From Diprion similis (lineage: Eukaryota > Arthropoda > Insecta > Hymenoptera > Diprionidae), in contig NC_060114.1 in NCBI RefSeq assembly GCF_021155765.1, positions 5,146,001-5,210,000 on the forward strand: DNA of 64,000 nt. Reading direction: 5' to 3'. The notes under the pieces were generated by a model. That model did not search any database, was not told where the DNA came from, and saw only the letters and a list, made by a program, of their open reading frames with translations. Shown here in pieces: positions 12,001 through 23,519 of the stretch (position 1 is its first letter; each line of letters begins with the position of its first letter). A program made the position numbers and the translations under genes.

Positions 12001-14445
12001 CGTCTCGGAATCGAGTCGTATGACCCTTTCTAGATTAATTGGACGCCAAGGAACTCAGAAAACACAACAAAAAAAGCGTGGGACCAACAGCAGAGATATT
12101 ACGACGCAGGGACCAGCAGCGGAAAAATTGAGAAAATACGTCTTTCGTTTTCCGGCTGTAACTTTTGATCCGTTGCTCGCAGCGCATTCGGACTGCGCTC
12201 AATCGTTTTCTCTCGCAAAATTACGTCGGAATAGTGCATGCAAGAATTAATTGCAGCACTTTTCAGAATCGTCGAAATTTTCGCAAAAAATACAAAGGGG
12301 TTAGCCTTACTTTTTGGTCCATTTTTGGAGCCGAGAATTTTTCGTCTCGGAATCGATTCGTATGACCCTTTCCAGATTAATTGGACGCCAAGGAACTCAG
12401 AAAACACAACAAAAAAAGCGTGGGACCAACAGCAGAGAAATTACGACGCAGGGACCAGCAGCGGAAAAAGTGAGAAAATACGTCTTTCGTTTTCCGGCTG
12501 TAACTTTTGATCCGTTGCTTGCAGCGCATTCGGACTGCGCTCAATCGTTTTCTCTCGCAAAATTACGTCGGAATAGTGCATGCAAGAATAATTGCAGCAC
12601 TTTTCAGAATCGTCGAAATTTTCGCAAAAAATACAAAGGGGTTGGCCTTACTTTTTCGTCCATTTTTGGAGCCGAGAATTTTTCGTCTCGGAATCGATTC
12701 GTATGACCCTTTCTAGATTAATTGGACGCCAAGGAACTCAGAAAACACAACAAAAAAAGCGTGGGACAAACAGCAGAGAAATTACGACGCAGGGACCAGC
12801 AGCGGAAAAATTGAGAAAATACGTCTTTCGTTTTCCGGCTGTAACTTTTGATCCGTTGCTCGCAGCGCATTCGGACTGCGCTCAATCGTTTTCTCTCGCA
12901 AAATTACGTCGGAATAGTGCATGCAAGAATTAATTGCAGCACTTTTCAGAATCGTCGAAATTTTCGCAAAAAATACAAAGGGGTTAGCCTTACTTTTTGG
13001 TCCATTTTTGGAGCCGAGAATTTTTCGTCTCGGAATCGATTCGTATGACCCTTTCCAGATTAATTGGACGCCAAGGAACTCAGAAAACACAACAAAAAAA
13101 GCGTGGGACCAACAGCAGAGAAATTACGACGCAGGGCCCAGCAGCGGAAAAATTGAGAAAATACGTCTTTCGTTTTCCGGCTGTAACTTTTGATCCGTTG
13201 CTCGCAGCGCATTCGGACTGCGCTCAATCGTTTTCTCTCGCAAAATTACGTCGGAATAGTGCATGCAAGAATTAATTGCAGCACTTTTCAGAATCGTCGA
13301 AATTTTCGCAAAAAATACAAAGGGGTTAGCCTTACTTTTTCGTCCATTTTTGGAGCCGAGAATTTTTCGTCTCGGAATCGAGTCGTATGACCCTTTCTAG
13401 ATTAATTGGACGCCAAGGAACTCAGAAAACACAACAAAAAAAGCGTGGGACCAACAGCAGAGATATTACGACGCAGGGACCAGCAGCGGAAAAATTGAGA
13501 AAATACGTCTTTCGTTTTCCGGCTGTAACTTTTGATCCGTTGCTCGCAGCGCATTCGGACTGCGCTCAATCGTTTTCTCTCGCAAAATTACGTCGGAATA
13601 GTGCATGCAAGAATTAATTGCAGCACTTTTCAGAATCGTCGAAATTTTCGCAAAAAATACAAAGGGGTTAGCCTTACTTTTTGGTCCATTTTTGGAGCCG
13701 AGAATTTTTCGTCTCGGAATCGATTCGTATGACCCTTTCCAGATTAATTGGACGCCAAGGAACTCAGAAAACACAACAAAAAAAGCGTGGGACCAACAGC
13801 AGAGAAATTACGACGCAGGGACCAGCAGCGGAAAAAGTGAGAAAATACGTCTTTCGTTTTCCGGCTGTAACTTTTGATCCGTTGCTCGCAGCGCATTCGG
13901 ACTGCGCTCAATCGTTTTCTCTCGCAAAATTACGTCGGAATAGTGCATGCAAGAATAATTGCAGCACTTTTCAGAATCGTCGAAATTTTCGCAAAAAATA
14001 CAAAGGGGTTGGCCTTACTTTTTCGTCCATTTTTGGAGCCGAGAATTTTTCGTCTCGGAATCGATTCGTATGACCCTTTCTAGATTAATTGGACGCCAAG
14101 GAACTCAGAAAACACAACAAAAAAAGCGTGGGACAAACAGCAGAGATATTACGACGCAGGGACCAGCAGCAGACAAATTGAGAAAATACGTCTTTCGTTT
14201 CGTGTCTGTAACTTCTGATTTGTCGCTCGCAGCGCTTACGGATCGCGAATCCAAAAAAGAATCCATTGCAGCACTTTTCAGAATCGTCGAATCCTTCGCA
14301 AAACATTTAAACGGGTTAGCCCTACTTTTTTTTTGAGCCAACAAACTGTCGTCACAGAATTGCCCTGCATGAACAATTCAAGACTAATTGGGCACCCAGG
14401 AATGCAGAAAATATTACACAAAATCGTAGCACTAATAGCAGAGAA
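1..14445. repeat. 342-bp satellite DNA array, about 42 tandem monomers
   Basis: The same block recurs head to tail every 342 bp from the first base of the window, so the array continues beyond the left edge. Monomers differ by only a few substitutions. Recurrent variants include TTTTTCGTCC or TTTTTGGTCC, CTAGATT or CCAGATT, and GAAATTAC or GATATTAC. Two monomers near 12,590 and 13,955 have lost one T and are 341 bp. Each monomer carries two hairpins (stems CCGAGA/TCTCGG at 361-380 and AGCGCA/TGCGCT at 553-571 in the second monomer) and the palindrome TGCATGCA. Because 342 is a multiple of three, every frame is preserved from copy to copy, which produces strings of spurious 60-130 residue reading frames on both strands. 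They are read here as non-coding. A centromeric or pericentromeric location is plausible but not shown. Confidence 0.97.
14170..14445. repeat. Diverged terminal monomer at the array edge
   Basis: After about 14,170 the monomer is still alignable but many bases have changed and there are small indels. For example CCTGCATGAACAATTCAAGA stands where CCCTTTCTAGATT is expected, and the hairpin around CCGAGA is lost. Similarity stops near AGCAGAGAAA at about 14,445, after which the sequence is unique. A decayed last unit is typical of satellite edges that no longer take part in homogenisation. Confidence 0.85.
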
Positions 14446-15090
14446 AGATCGATCGGAATGAAAATAAAACTGTGAATACACCCACGTTACTACTTAAAGT
14501 CAGATTCGGGAGACGTAAGGTTGGTGCGTATACTTTCAATTTACGGTAAATAATTCCGGCCAAACGCAACAAGTTCGAGTTCCAAAGAAGCCATCGCTCT
14601 ATCACTAGAATCGTCGCAAGAATCAAAATACCTGATCACAACGCTAATTTGATCACAGCTAAATGTTCGATGCTCATACGTAATCTATTCTTCACTACTT
14701 AACGTTACCATTTCGTACGTTGTTATATTTACATATTTACGAAATCTGTCGAAAGGATTGATGTGGTAGAGTTAAGTGTAACCTTCTGGCAACATTCGAT
14801 ACATCACTATTCCGATTGACAGACGGTTTCACAAAGTTCTTGAACGTACTCCTTACGGTGCGCCGCGGGATGATGAGTGAATCGAGAAGTCGTCACACAA
14901 AACTGTTACACGAGTGCAATGCAATTGTAGCAATAAACAATTACTCTATGATATAATTCAATACTCCGCAACGATAAATGTATGTCACCTGAATACATTT
15001 CACTCGAAATAAATCAAACGTAAAAATATAAAAACCCTCAAGATGCTATAATCACTGTAGTTACTCAACTTAAAAAAGGTTATTGTATGT
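14446..15090. other. Spacer between satellite and SLC22 gene 1, no gene seen
   Basis: AT-rich unique sequence without a convincing reading frame, splice-linked exon or repeat. It separates the satellite edge from the 3' end of the first transporter gene. Confidence 0.6.
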
Positions 15091-15096
15091 TTGACT

Positions 15097-15102
15097 TTTA
15101 TT
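15097..15102 (-). terminator. Polyadenylation signal candidate for SLC22 gene 1
   Basis: AATAAA on the minus strand, about 45 bp beyond the stop codon of the possible extra terminal exon (15,144-15,250) and about 285 bp beyond the stop at 15,386. Position and orientation suit the end of the transporter transcript. Confidence 0.4.
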
Positions 15103-15143
15103 TTCACAGACTATAATTACATGGTTATTTGTTTAAGTATGTG

Positions 15144-15250
15144 TTAAGCTATTTCAGAGTGGTAAAAGCTATTATAGGCATAACCTCGGCCAAGAAAGCT
15201 GTTATCGTTTACCAAACCGTTGATTGCGCTGGGTTCGATCATACGAATAT
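15144..15250 (-). other. Possible additional 3' exon of SLC22 gene 1
   Basis: A good acceptor (TGTTTTCAG) at 15,251 is followed by a 34-codon open frame that begins near IRMIEPSAINGLV, ends HSEIA and stops at 15,144; AATAAA follows about 45 bp later. Splicing from the GTAAAG just after the gene's last codons would create a TAA at the junction, making this 3' UTR. Only a weak upstream donor (GTGCCT in exon 9) would keep the long frame. It is listed because acceptor, frame and polyadenylation signal line up; coding status is uncertain. Confidence 0.3.
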
Positions 15251-15385
15251 CTGAAAACATGTTGTAATTTTATCTGAATTTCGTTCTACAATCGTTGCAT
15301 TGGTTTAGTGTATAATATAGCTGGCAATTATTTATGAGTATTGGAAATGTTATTCTCGGTCTATCTCACCATAACTGATCCTTTA

Positions 15386-18300
15386 CTAGGCACTTCTTGT
15401 CTCCGGCTTTTCGAATTTCTTCATCTTCTCGGGAAAGCTGAAAGCATACAACACGATTTGAGCAAGATTTTAAAAATAGCAATCGATGGACTCTTACGCG
15501 CTTAGCAATTAATAATGGCCCACAGAGTGTATAAAGCTTTAGTCATCTTTTCGAAATTCAAATTTTCATTAAAATAAACGTTACGTAGCTGACAGTGAAG
15601 AAATATTTCTGTTTCCGAAAATTTTCCGTTTTGATACCATTAATTTAACTAATTCCGACGCTCTCAACTTTGGTTTGATATTTGAAACCCAATTGCGCGG
15701 TTAAAAATATTTTTGCATTTACTCATTTTTTACCCTAAGACTTTACGTTCGATGCATTATCAAAATAAAAATATAGAACCTGTAAAATTGTTGTGTAAAA
15801 TGTATAAACATTAGACATCTGAACTATAATATTTCATGACAGACTTTTCGAAAGGGTAGCGAATACGTCCGACAACGACGTATTATCGAATATTTCAACT
15901 TTGATGGAAGTGATGACTGAATCTTTGAGAACTTCGTGGGCCATGAATGGAAAAAGAGAACAGGAGAGAGAGTGAGAGATTTTTACAGAACTTATGGAGA
16001 TAAGTGTGGAATAGTGTTAGTTTTGATTTATTCAATAATCATCTACCATTTATCGTTGGCAATGTGAATAATCTGGTGAAAATAACTTCTACGCCAAACT
16101 GCAATAGAGTGCAGTTATTTGAAAATTGTAAAGTGTTCGAAAATCGTTGGAAATTGTCCAAACCATGAAACATAGTGGAAAGTCGTCAAAAATCGTAATA
16201 TTTTGCATAGCAAATTACAAATCTTTACGAAAAATTTTCAAAATACTTATACAAATTTCTATAAATGGCGATAACAATTTCGGACTCAAACAAAATGGAT
16301 TTTTTTTCGTAGAATTTCGTAAGAAACTAGCATTTTCAAAAAAGAATTATAAATATTCACAATTTTCTATGAAAGATAATTACTATTACGAAAGTGTTCG
16401 GATTTATCTATTTAATTGTAAAATAAAATTCGTATAAGTTCGGCGTCGAAATTATTTCCACTAGGATGTATACAATACGAGTATACTCTTGATTCTTACC
16501 TGGATATGCATGGTATCCACCAAAAGCTCTGTTCCCTGCCAAAGTCATTTCCATCCTGCAAAGTTTGCGGTAAATCCTGGCCCAAGGTTTCAGGCATGAA
16601 TAAAGACTGTATGGCGACAGTAACGGAAAGTAATCCAAGTACTATCAGTGGTAGAGATGGAGATACGTCTGACTGAAAAATAATGAGTCAAAAACATTAC
16701 TTCTCGGTTCTAGTTTCAAGTAAAAATGGCGAACATAAAGGATTTAGGATATCACGTGGTGTGAGTATACACGGTGTGCCTAGAACGTATAAATAATTGT
16801 TGCGTTCCGAACTTACAATTTCTCTTTCAAAGTTATACCGTTCAATTTTATTCGTCAATGTAGGATCATTGAAATATTGTTTGGATTCATTTTAATTTTG
16901 TTTTTATCTCTCAGAAAGTTGCAAAATTTAGGTAGATTGTGAGTTCTGACACTTACCAAATAAACGACGTAGGGTCCGATAATATGAGCAATGTACCCGA
17001 GAGTGTGAATCAAGGATACACCCTGCGCCCTTACCACCGTTGGCAACATTTCTGCAGCATACTGGAATCCAATATTCCCAGCTATGTTAACCCCGAAGCG
17101 TGCAATAATTCCCATTGTAACCGTAGCAGCACCTGAAACAACACAACATATACAAATATGGCGTCGAAGTGGGCAATCAGCTGATCGTTGCAGGTTAATT
17201 TAACGAATATCAAGACAAAAAAGGCATCGTGCGAACAGTTCGATTTTTATTTCGTGATATTGAATAAATGTAAGGTGATATATGCGATCAAGAAACGCTT
17301 TTATAATTACAACTACGATCACCCAGCTAGTGTTGCATATAATTTACTTTCCCCAAATGCATGAAATTTAGATCCTATTATATGGATTTAGTATCGGATC
17401 AAGTAGAAATACGAAATATTAGCACAGATAGATATTATCTTTCTTTTTATCCCGAATGCTGCAAACATGGTTTGTATTTAATCTACTAGTGTTTGTGGAA
17501 TTATTTAACTACGTGTCAAAGAAAAATATTGAGTAAACGGACATATTGCAAGCAACTAATTATCGATATGCTGTTTGGTTTATTGCTTACCTGGGGGCAT
17601 GGCTAAGGTGATAAAAGAGAAAACCCCACAGATCATCATGGAAATAAAACTCATCCATCGGCGACCCCATTTGTCAAGGTAAAGTGTCAGCAAAATAGCA
17701 GCCGGAAATTCTGTCAGAGCACCCAAAGAAAACGATGTGAAAACATCCGGATCCAACGACTTCATATTCCATACGTGACCATCGTACACGATGAGAATAA
17801 TAAGCCTGAGAACAAATAATCTTTTCAAATGTTTGTTGCAAAAATATTTTACTCCAATCTTGGGATTTGCGATCTTTCCACAATCCACCAGACGAGAAAA
17901 TGTCCACCCAAAACAACAGAAGTATTCATTAACTTGAATATCTTCCATTTCCAGAGATATTCCCGAAAAATGATATTCCGAGTTTAGTGCACAAAGGTGT
18001 TGAAAAGGTGTTGAGAATATCAAGATCAACACAATCAAGTATATAAATATGACAAATTTCCAATGTAATTGCAACAATACTGTATTATAAATTTTTAGAT
18101 AGTAAGCAAAACATTTAAAAATTTCTCCAATATCTCGAAAACTTTGCAACTGCAATTGTAATATAGAAATATTGCAGCAATGTTTTTGTAACATTTCGGG
18201 TGAGAATTGCGTGAAAATTGCATCCTACGAAATCACTACGATGTTTCTAATTTATTTTTGCAACAATCTGAAACAATATTAAGATAATTTAAGCAAATGC

Positions 18301-21298
18301 AAATTGCTTGCTCACCAGTATATGTTCAGCATGACCGTGATGTAAGCGAGGCGCAGTTTCTTAAAGAGGTCTAAAACAGTGTAGTTGTGTAATTTCTCGT
18401 TCTTTATCATTTCATTACAGCTATCTTCAAATTCCACAAAAATTTCCTTCTCCACAGTTTTCCCGTTCACTTTCGCGATGTTCTCCAGCGTCTCGACCGC
18501 TTTTGGAATATTTCCACTTGATATGTACCATCTGGGAAAATTGGAAGAGATGAAACAATTACAAGCAAAACTTAAATTCTCAGAGTTTACACGTACTGTG
18601 AACTGTTAAGGATGGAATGACTAGTCCAGGAGAGGGTAAACGTATTTTAAGAACTTGCCTGGCACTTTCAGGCACTATCCAGGGTGCAAAAAATGCCGAT
18701 ATCATTGGCACAGCTGTGACTCCGCAAAGGATTCGCCAATCAGCGATGTAATATGCAAGCCACGGTAGAAGGCTCGCAGAACCAGAAAAATAAATGCCAA
18801 AAGACATGTTTGCCATGAAAGTTCGATGCTGCGGACCAACGTATTCGATCACTGTGAAAAAATGTCTCGAAGTGAATACTCGTAGGGTGAGTTAAATTGT
18901 AATCAGCTCTGTATGTTATCTAGATAATTTCATTCAAGATAATTATCTTGGATAGGTTCACCTCATCTTTCATCTCACAGAGATAAGTTCATGTTTTTTA
19001 CGTTATGAAGAAAAAATAAACACAGGCAACGCCCCTACATCACCAAATCATATGATACAAAATCTTTCGTTGCCACAATAATAGCTATTTATGTGGCATG
19101 CCCGTAAACCGCCTGTATTTTTGGCAAGGACCAAGATTTCCACACGAGCTGGAGGCGAGCCGGAAGCGAGCCAGAAGCGAGTACTGAAATTATCCGAGCC
19201 AAAAAACGGTTAACGGGCATGCCACATACAATATTTTTTACGGCATGGGCATTGAAAAGCAAAACGAAGAGTGAGGTTATGTCGCGATCTGTTCGACGAA
19301 GCTACTTTATTCGGCAGTTTGGGATGCGCACTTCGAACTGCGCATCAAAACTGTGGAATAAAAACTTTATTCCGCAACTTTGTTCGCTGCCGTATAAAGC
19401 GTCACTTTACGGAACGAAAACTGCCACAAAAAGTGGACTTCTCAATGCCCATGCCGTAAAAAAAAAAAATTATACGCTGCAGCTGCATATTTTGTTCTCC
19501 AGCTGCAAGAAGTATTTCATTAAAACAAACAATTTTTTTTAATTTGAATGTGTTGAGAATTTCAATTTTTGATTATTATCCTTTCGACTGTATGGATGAA
19601 AAAACGGATAGTCTTATCCATGATGGAAGTAATTCAACGATAAACTGTTTTTGATCTTCCATAGACGAGTCTGTACCCGAATAATCTTATAACAATACTA
19701 TATAAACTTATTATATTGTGCAATACCAAATTTCCAATACGATTGTCACTTACAAATGATGAAAATAATGTTGAAGCAGTTGTCAAACGCTGTTCCAGCG
19801 ATGAATCTGCAGAGACAAAACGACCAGAAACTGTCGGAAAACCCCGATACAATCGAGGCGAAAAATCCAACGGTATTGCAAGCGACTAAAGCAGGCAATC
19901 GACCGTAATTATCAGCAATGAAACTGAAGATAAAACCACCGATTATACTACCGATGTAAAAGATCGATTGCGCCAGCGAGGAGTAGTAAGATTTTTTGCA
20001 CACCCACCCGAGCTGAAATTGAAGAATTTAAGCATCGCTACTGACTGCGTTAATCTGTATTCGAAAATTACCTCTGCAGCAATTGAAACGTATGGAATGG
20101 CGCTGTGATTGAAAGTCCACCCGTGGCGACATGGCGTTTTTGGCCAAGTTGGATCAGAATCGTAACTGCCGTTAATCAATGATTCTGTGAAGTTCACATC
20201 GTACATTTCACATCTCGAATATGAAAGCGAATTATCATCCGCATATTCATACCCTGTGGCGTCACTAGGTGGTATGGAAAGGGCGATCCTGGGACAGAGT
20301 AAATTACGCTGAATATCGAGAATTCGTATTCGAAATCTAGTGAATTAAATCGCAAGAAATTGATCATTATACCGTGTATCCGTGAAAAAAGTGCGCACCT
20401 CATGCGCATGAGTAAAATCGTCCGAATTTTATTGGCCGACAGTTAACGCCTGATTGAGTAGCCGATGCGATACCAATCGCGACTGTCAGAAAATGTCCCT
20501 AGGAGCGCATCGTTAGCTGTGGGCTTCTAGGGACATTTTCTGACAGTCGCGATTGGTATTGCATCGGCTGCTCAATCAGGCGGTAACTGTCGGCCAATAA
20601 AATTCGAACGACTTCACGCACGCGCATAAGGTGCGCACTTTCCTTACCGACACACGGTATGAAGTGTTTCACAATTTCTGATACATTGTTGGATGTGATC
20701 GATATTTTTGGTTTTTGTATACAAGTATTCTAGTCGAAAAATAAGGACCAAATTACGATTCACGATTTTTCAGCTATACGTGTAATTGTGTACTTAATTA
20801 AGATGTGATTGAACATGTAATTTAAGAAATATAAATTATCTGAAATATGAAAACTTCAGAATTTTAATCTAGTAAGATGTGTGTGCTAAAAAAAAATTGA
20901 ACGCTATTAAAGTTGAGTTTCAAAAAAAAGCAGATTATTGGGTTGCATTTTTTGTACCAAACGATAAAAAAAAAAGCTTTCGCCTAACCACTACGAAAAT
21001 CAGGAATCTCGTCAACGTTTTTCTCACAGTACTTAGATACTTACTTTTGCGCATCGGTAAGATTCCATCCGTCCAACTCAGGCACGGTGCACCAATATTC
21101 TTCCGGCGTTAGAGTGAGAAAAAATTGAGTGAAGTAGAGAAATGCGTAGGTAAAGGCAAACGGCAAAAGTAAAAAAAACAAAATCCATTGATAACGCCCA
21201 GCGCCTCCCACGTGAGGAAGGATATCATCGAAGTTTTCAATTTTTTTTACCACCGCGCCGCCTTCCACAGTCGTTGTCGCATCTCCAGCAGTCGGCAT
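15386..21298 (-). CDS. SLC22-family organic cation (carcinine-like) transporter, gene 1
   Basis: Multi-pass membrane transporter of the major facilitator superfamily, expected to move organic cations or zwitterions across the plasma membrane. Nine coding exons (minus strand): 21298-21045, 20288-20072, 20012-19754, 18851-18659, 18531-18316, 17805-17591, 17132-16957, 16672-16500 and 15437-15386. They join in phase to 584 residues. Visible family features are IENFDDILPHVGGAGRYQW before TM1, a cysteine-containing extracellular loop (YWCTVPEL, CRHGWTF), the MFS loop ADNYGR after TM2, PESARWYISSGNIPKA in the central loop, LYLDKWGRRW, and PETLGQDLPQTLQDG near the C-terminus. The start at 21,298 is chosen because it makes exon 1 exactly 254 nt, as in the neighbouring paralogue; an in-frame ATG 13 codons upstream is possible. 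Intron 4 has a GC donor. The usual VCDK after TM1 reads VCKK. The substrate is unknown. Confidence 0.9.
19080..19469 (+). mobile_element. Composite double-foldback MITE, copy 1 (in intron 3 of SLC22 gene 1)
   Basis: About 390 bp made of two adjacent palindromic units. The first is bounded by TGTGGCATGCCCGTAAACCG and its near-complement at about 19,205-19,228. The second is bounded by TTTTTTACGGCATGGGCATT and its complement at 19,441-19,465. A second copy lies inverted at 60,924-61,312. There is no coding capacity. It is probably a non-autonomous DNA element; the parent transposase was not identified. Confidence 0.75.
20369..20660. mobile_element. Palindromic MITE family A, copy 1 (in intron 1 of SLC22 gene 1)
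   Basis: A near-perfect inverted repeat of about 290 bp. The outer ends read ATACCGTGT...ACACGGTAT, followed inward by GTGCGCAC, TTTTATTGGCCGACAGTTA and TGTCCCTAG on the left, mirrored on the right, with a centre near 20,515. Related copies occur at about 30,301-30,550 and 46,402-46,691. It has no reading frame and is expected to fold into a long hairpin. Confidence 0.85.
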
Positions 21299-22519
21299 CT
21301 TATCGTCAATTGTTTCCAAAATTTGTGCAGCGCGCAATTCTCGATGTGCACGATTTGTACGATTTTACTTCACGTACTATGCTTGAATTCCTTTCGCAAT
21401 TGAATCTCTGATTTTATTTGTCGTTAAAATATTCTGTTGTAATCGGTACGAAAAGACTGGAATTAAAAAAAATTATATCATCAACCTTTTGAGATTGAAA
21501 AAAACAAAAAATTGTAAAGTGTGTTATCATTTCTGCGCAGCTCGAAATCTTATTAAGAAATTTCGAAATTCAATAAATTCATGTTTTGTATACGAAAACA
21601 AAGTTTACTATTACATGCAATTATTCAATAAAAGATTCAGGGCACAAGATGCTAGACTGTGTGAAGATCATTTGATGCCGAAATGATCATTGCAGTTAAA
21701 TTCAGCAACTAAAAACTAAATAGCCAAAGGAATAAAAACACTTCCAAAGTAATTTACACGAAAATTGAGCTAATATTTGATTTTTAATCCAATTGCCTAT
21801 CCACTATGATGGGTTTCACTATGCCAACTTTCAATTCAGAAACATCATCATGTAGATCTGCTAAATCATTCAATTAGTTTTAGTTAAAAGAAACTTGCGG
21901 TTTTTTATACAACTGATAACGCAAAAATTGGGGTTAGCAAGTTTCTGAATTTATCTGCAGTCACATAATTTCTTTTATTTTTATTTTATCATGGTTGATT
22001 TGTAAAAGAATATCTGGTTTATTCTAGTAATAAAGAAAGTAAACTGCGTAACTGATAGGCTGTGTATATCAGCACTTGGTAACCAAGACAAGACATTTGA
22101 GTCCCAGACTTATCCATACAAACCGTAGAATTTGCAACAGTATCCGTAAAGTGTGCCTCTAATTCAAACGACTGTCGTTTGAGTTTATTATTGTTTCGCC
22201 AGGAAATCCTTTGTGCGATTACAAATGACAGAAAACAGTTTTAATTTTATCACAATTTACAAATAACAGGTTTTTGTTTGTAGTCACAGTGGGTTTTTGC
22301 CATCATCTGCACATTCAAACACGCGATGTTTGCGTGAGCTTTCCAGTAAACGAAGTCGTTTCTTGATAGCCTTTATTTTTTGTTAAATATAAAATGGCCG
22401 AAATTAGCTAATACTTTTACAATCAGTGACTTATACGACTAATCTACGTTGTTTCAATTTCACGTTGGCTTGTCACAAAACCAATAATGATACCGGCGTT
22501 TGAAATTGCACTAATTGTC

Positions 22520-22590
22520 TGTCGCGACAATTGCACTTGGCCTCATTTAACTTTGTCGTGTGACATTTCTCGGCAATTGTTTGAATTGTA
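22520..22590. promoter_or_regulatory. Conserved non-coding element in the 5' intron of SLC22 gene 1
   Basis: A stretch containing CTGTCGCGACAATTG, GCCTCATTTAAC and a downstream GACAATTG-like word recurs in the corresponding 5' intron of gene 2 (33,388-33,452). Nearby intronic sequence is otherwise diverged, so its survival in both paralogues suggests a regulatory function. The role is inference. Confidence 0.4.
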
Positions 22591-23151
22591 TCAATTGAGA
22601 AAAAATCTTATAACGATGTCTCAATGCTGGAAGATTAATTAAAAGAAAATTAAGCTTCAGTCGTAACCATCGAGGCCCAAGTAAAGTAAGCGGATCAATC
22701 TAGTTGTTGTCGGATATTACAAGAATTTTGAGCCGGTAATATTCAGATTTCATTATTATCCATTATTCGCTGGCCGTTGTCTCAAACCCCATCAGAAAAC
22801 TACAGATACCATCTTTTTTCGGGGTTGCTATAGTCGAATTTAAAGTAGTCGAATAAATTTTCTTTCTAGCATTCGACAATTCACGATCAAAAAATTGCGA
22901 TTTGGCGATATTAAGCAATAATATTTAGATTTTGTTCTTTGTTGCCTACATTTTCCCTCTTTATTTGTAAATTTTTGAGAATGTGATCACAGGCTGATCT
23001 AGTTTAGAAATTGATATTTTCTTTAATTTTTGCTTTCGCTAGTACATAATTAGAAAATTTTCACCGATTTTATGACAAGTAAAATGACTTCTTCAGAACT
23101 GTGAAACCTTCAATTGTTTCCAAATTTTTTCTATAAATTTATCCTGTTATA

Positions 23152-23519
23152 CTGGGTGTTTCATTTTAATCGCCCCATACCGATTACTCCCAAACTCAGC
23201 AAGATTCGAAAAAATCTTTATTACAAAATATTCAAGGTTTGAAGAGGGAAAGCACATAATGGTATTAGATTTTTTGCTAGTGGAATAACCAGCGTCAGAT
23301 AAAAGTCAACTTGGTTTTTCAAATAGAACAGTGTATTTTTTCCATCGACATCTGGAAGGTCATCAAATCTTGGATCAAAAAGTACTCATATACTTATTAC
23401 TTAAGACACCTTCATGTTCTTTGCCTTTGCAAACCTTGAATATTTTGTACGAAACATTTTTTTGTATCTTGCTTAGTTTCGGAGTAATCGGCCTGGGGTG
23501 GTTAAAATGAAACACTCAG
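23152..23519. mobile_element. Foldback MITE with about 110-bp inverted arms
   Basis: The left arm begins CTGGGTGTTTCATTTTAA and the right arm ends with the complement of CTGAGTGTTTCATTTTAA. The arms stay alignable inward through CCGATTACTCC, AGCAAGAT and AAAATATTCAAGGTTTG. The total is about 368 bp with no coding capacity. It lies within the predicted 5' UTR intron of SLC22 gene 1. No clear target-site duplication was seen. Confidence 0.75.

Noticed and set aside
1-14336. Dozens of recurrent 60-130 codon open frames on both strands across the first 14 kb
   Set aside because: They are the same few frames repeated by a 342-bp tandem repeat whose length is a multiple of three. They lack domain resemblance, splice signals or codon constraint.
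1-14445. The monomer as a 171-bp dimer (342 = 2 x 171), alpha-satellite style
   Set aside because: Comparing the two halves shows no convincing similarity; only a short internal direct repeat (GGGACCAACAGCAGAG and GGGACCAGCAGCGGA, 29 bp apart) was found.
1-14445. CENP-B box in the satellite
   Set aside because: TTCG words occur, but none is followed by the required A and CGGG at the correct spacing.
15170-15245. tRNA gene suggested by GGGTTCGATC
   Set aside because: The surrounding bases do not form acceptor or T stems, and the segment reads better as a minus-strand exon-like frame.
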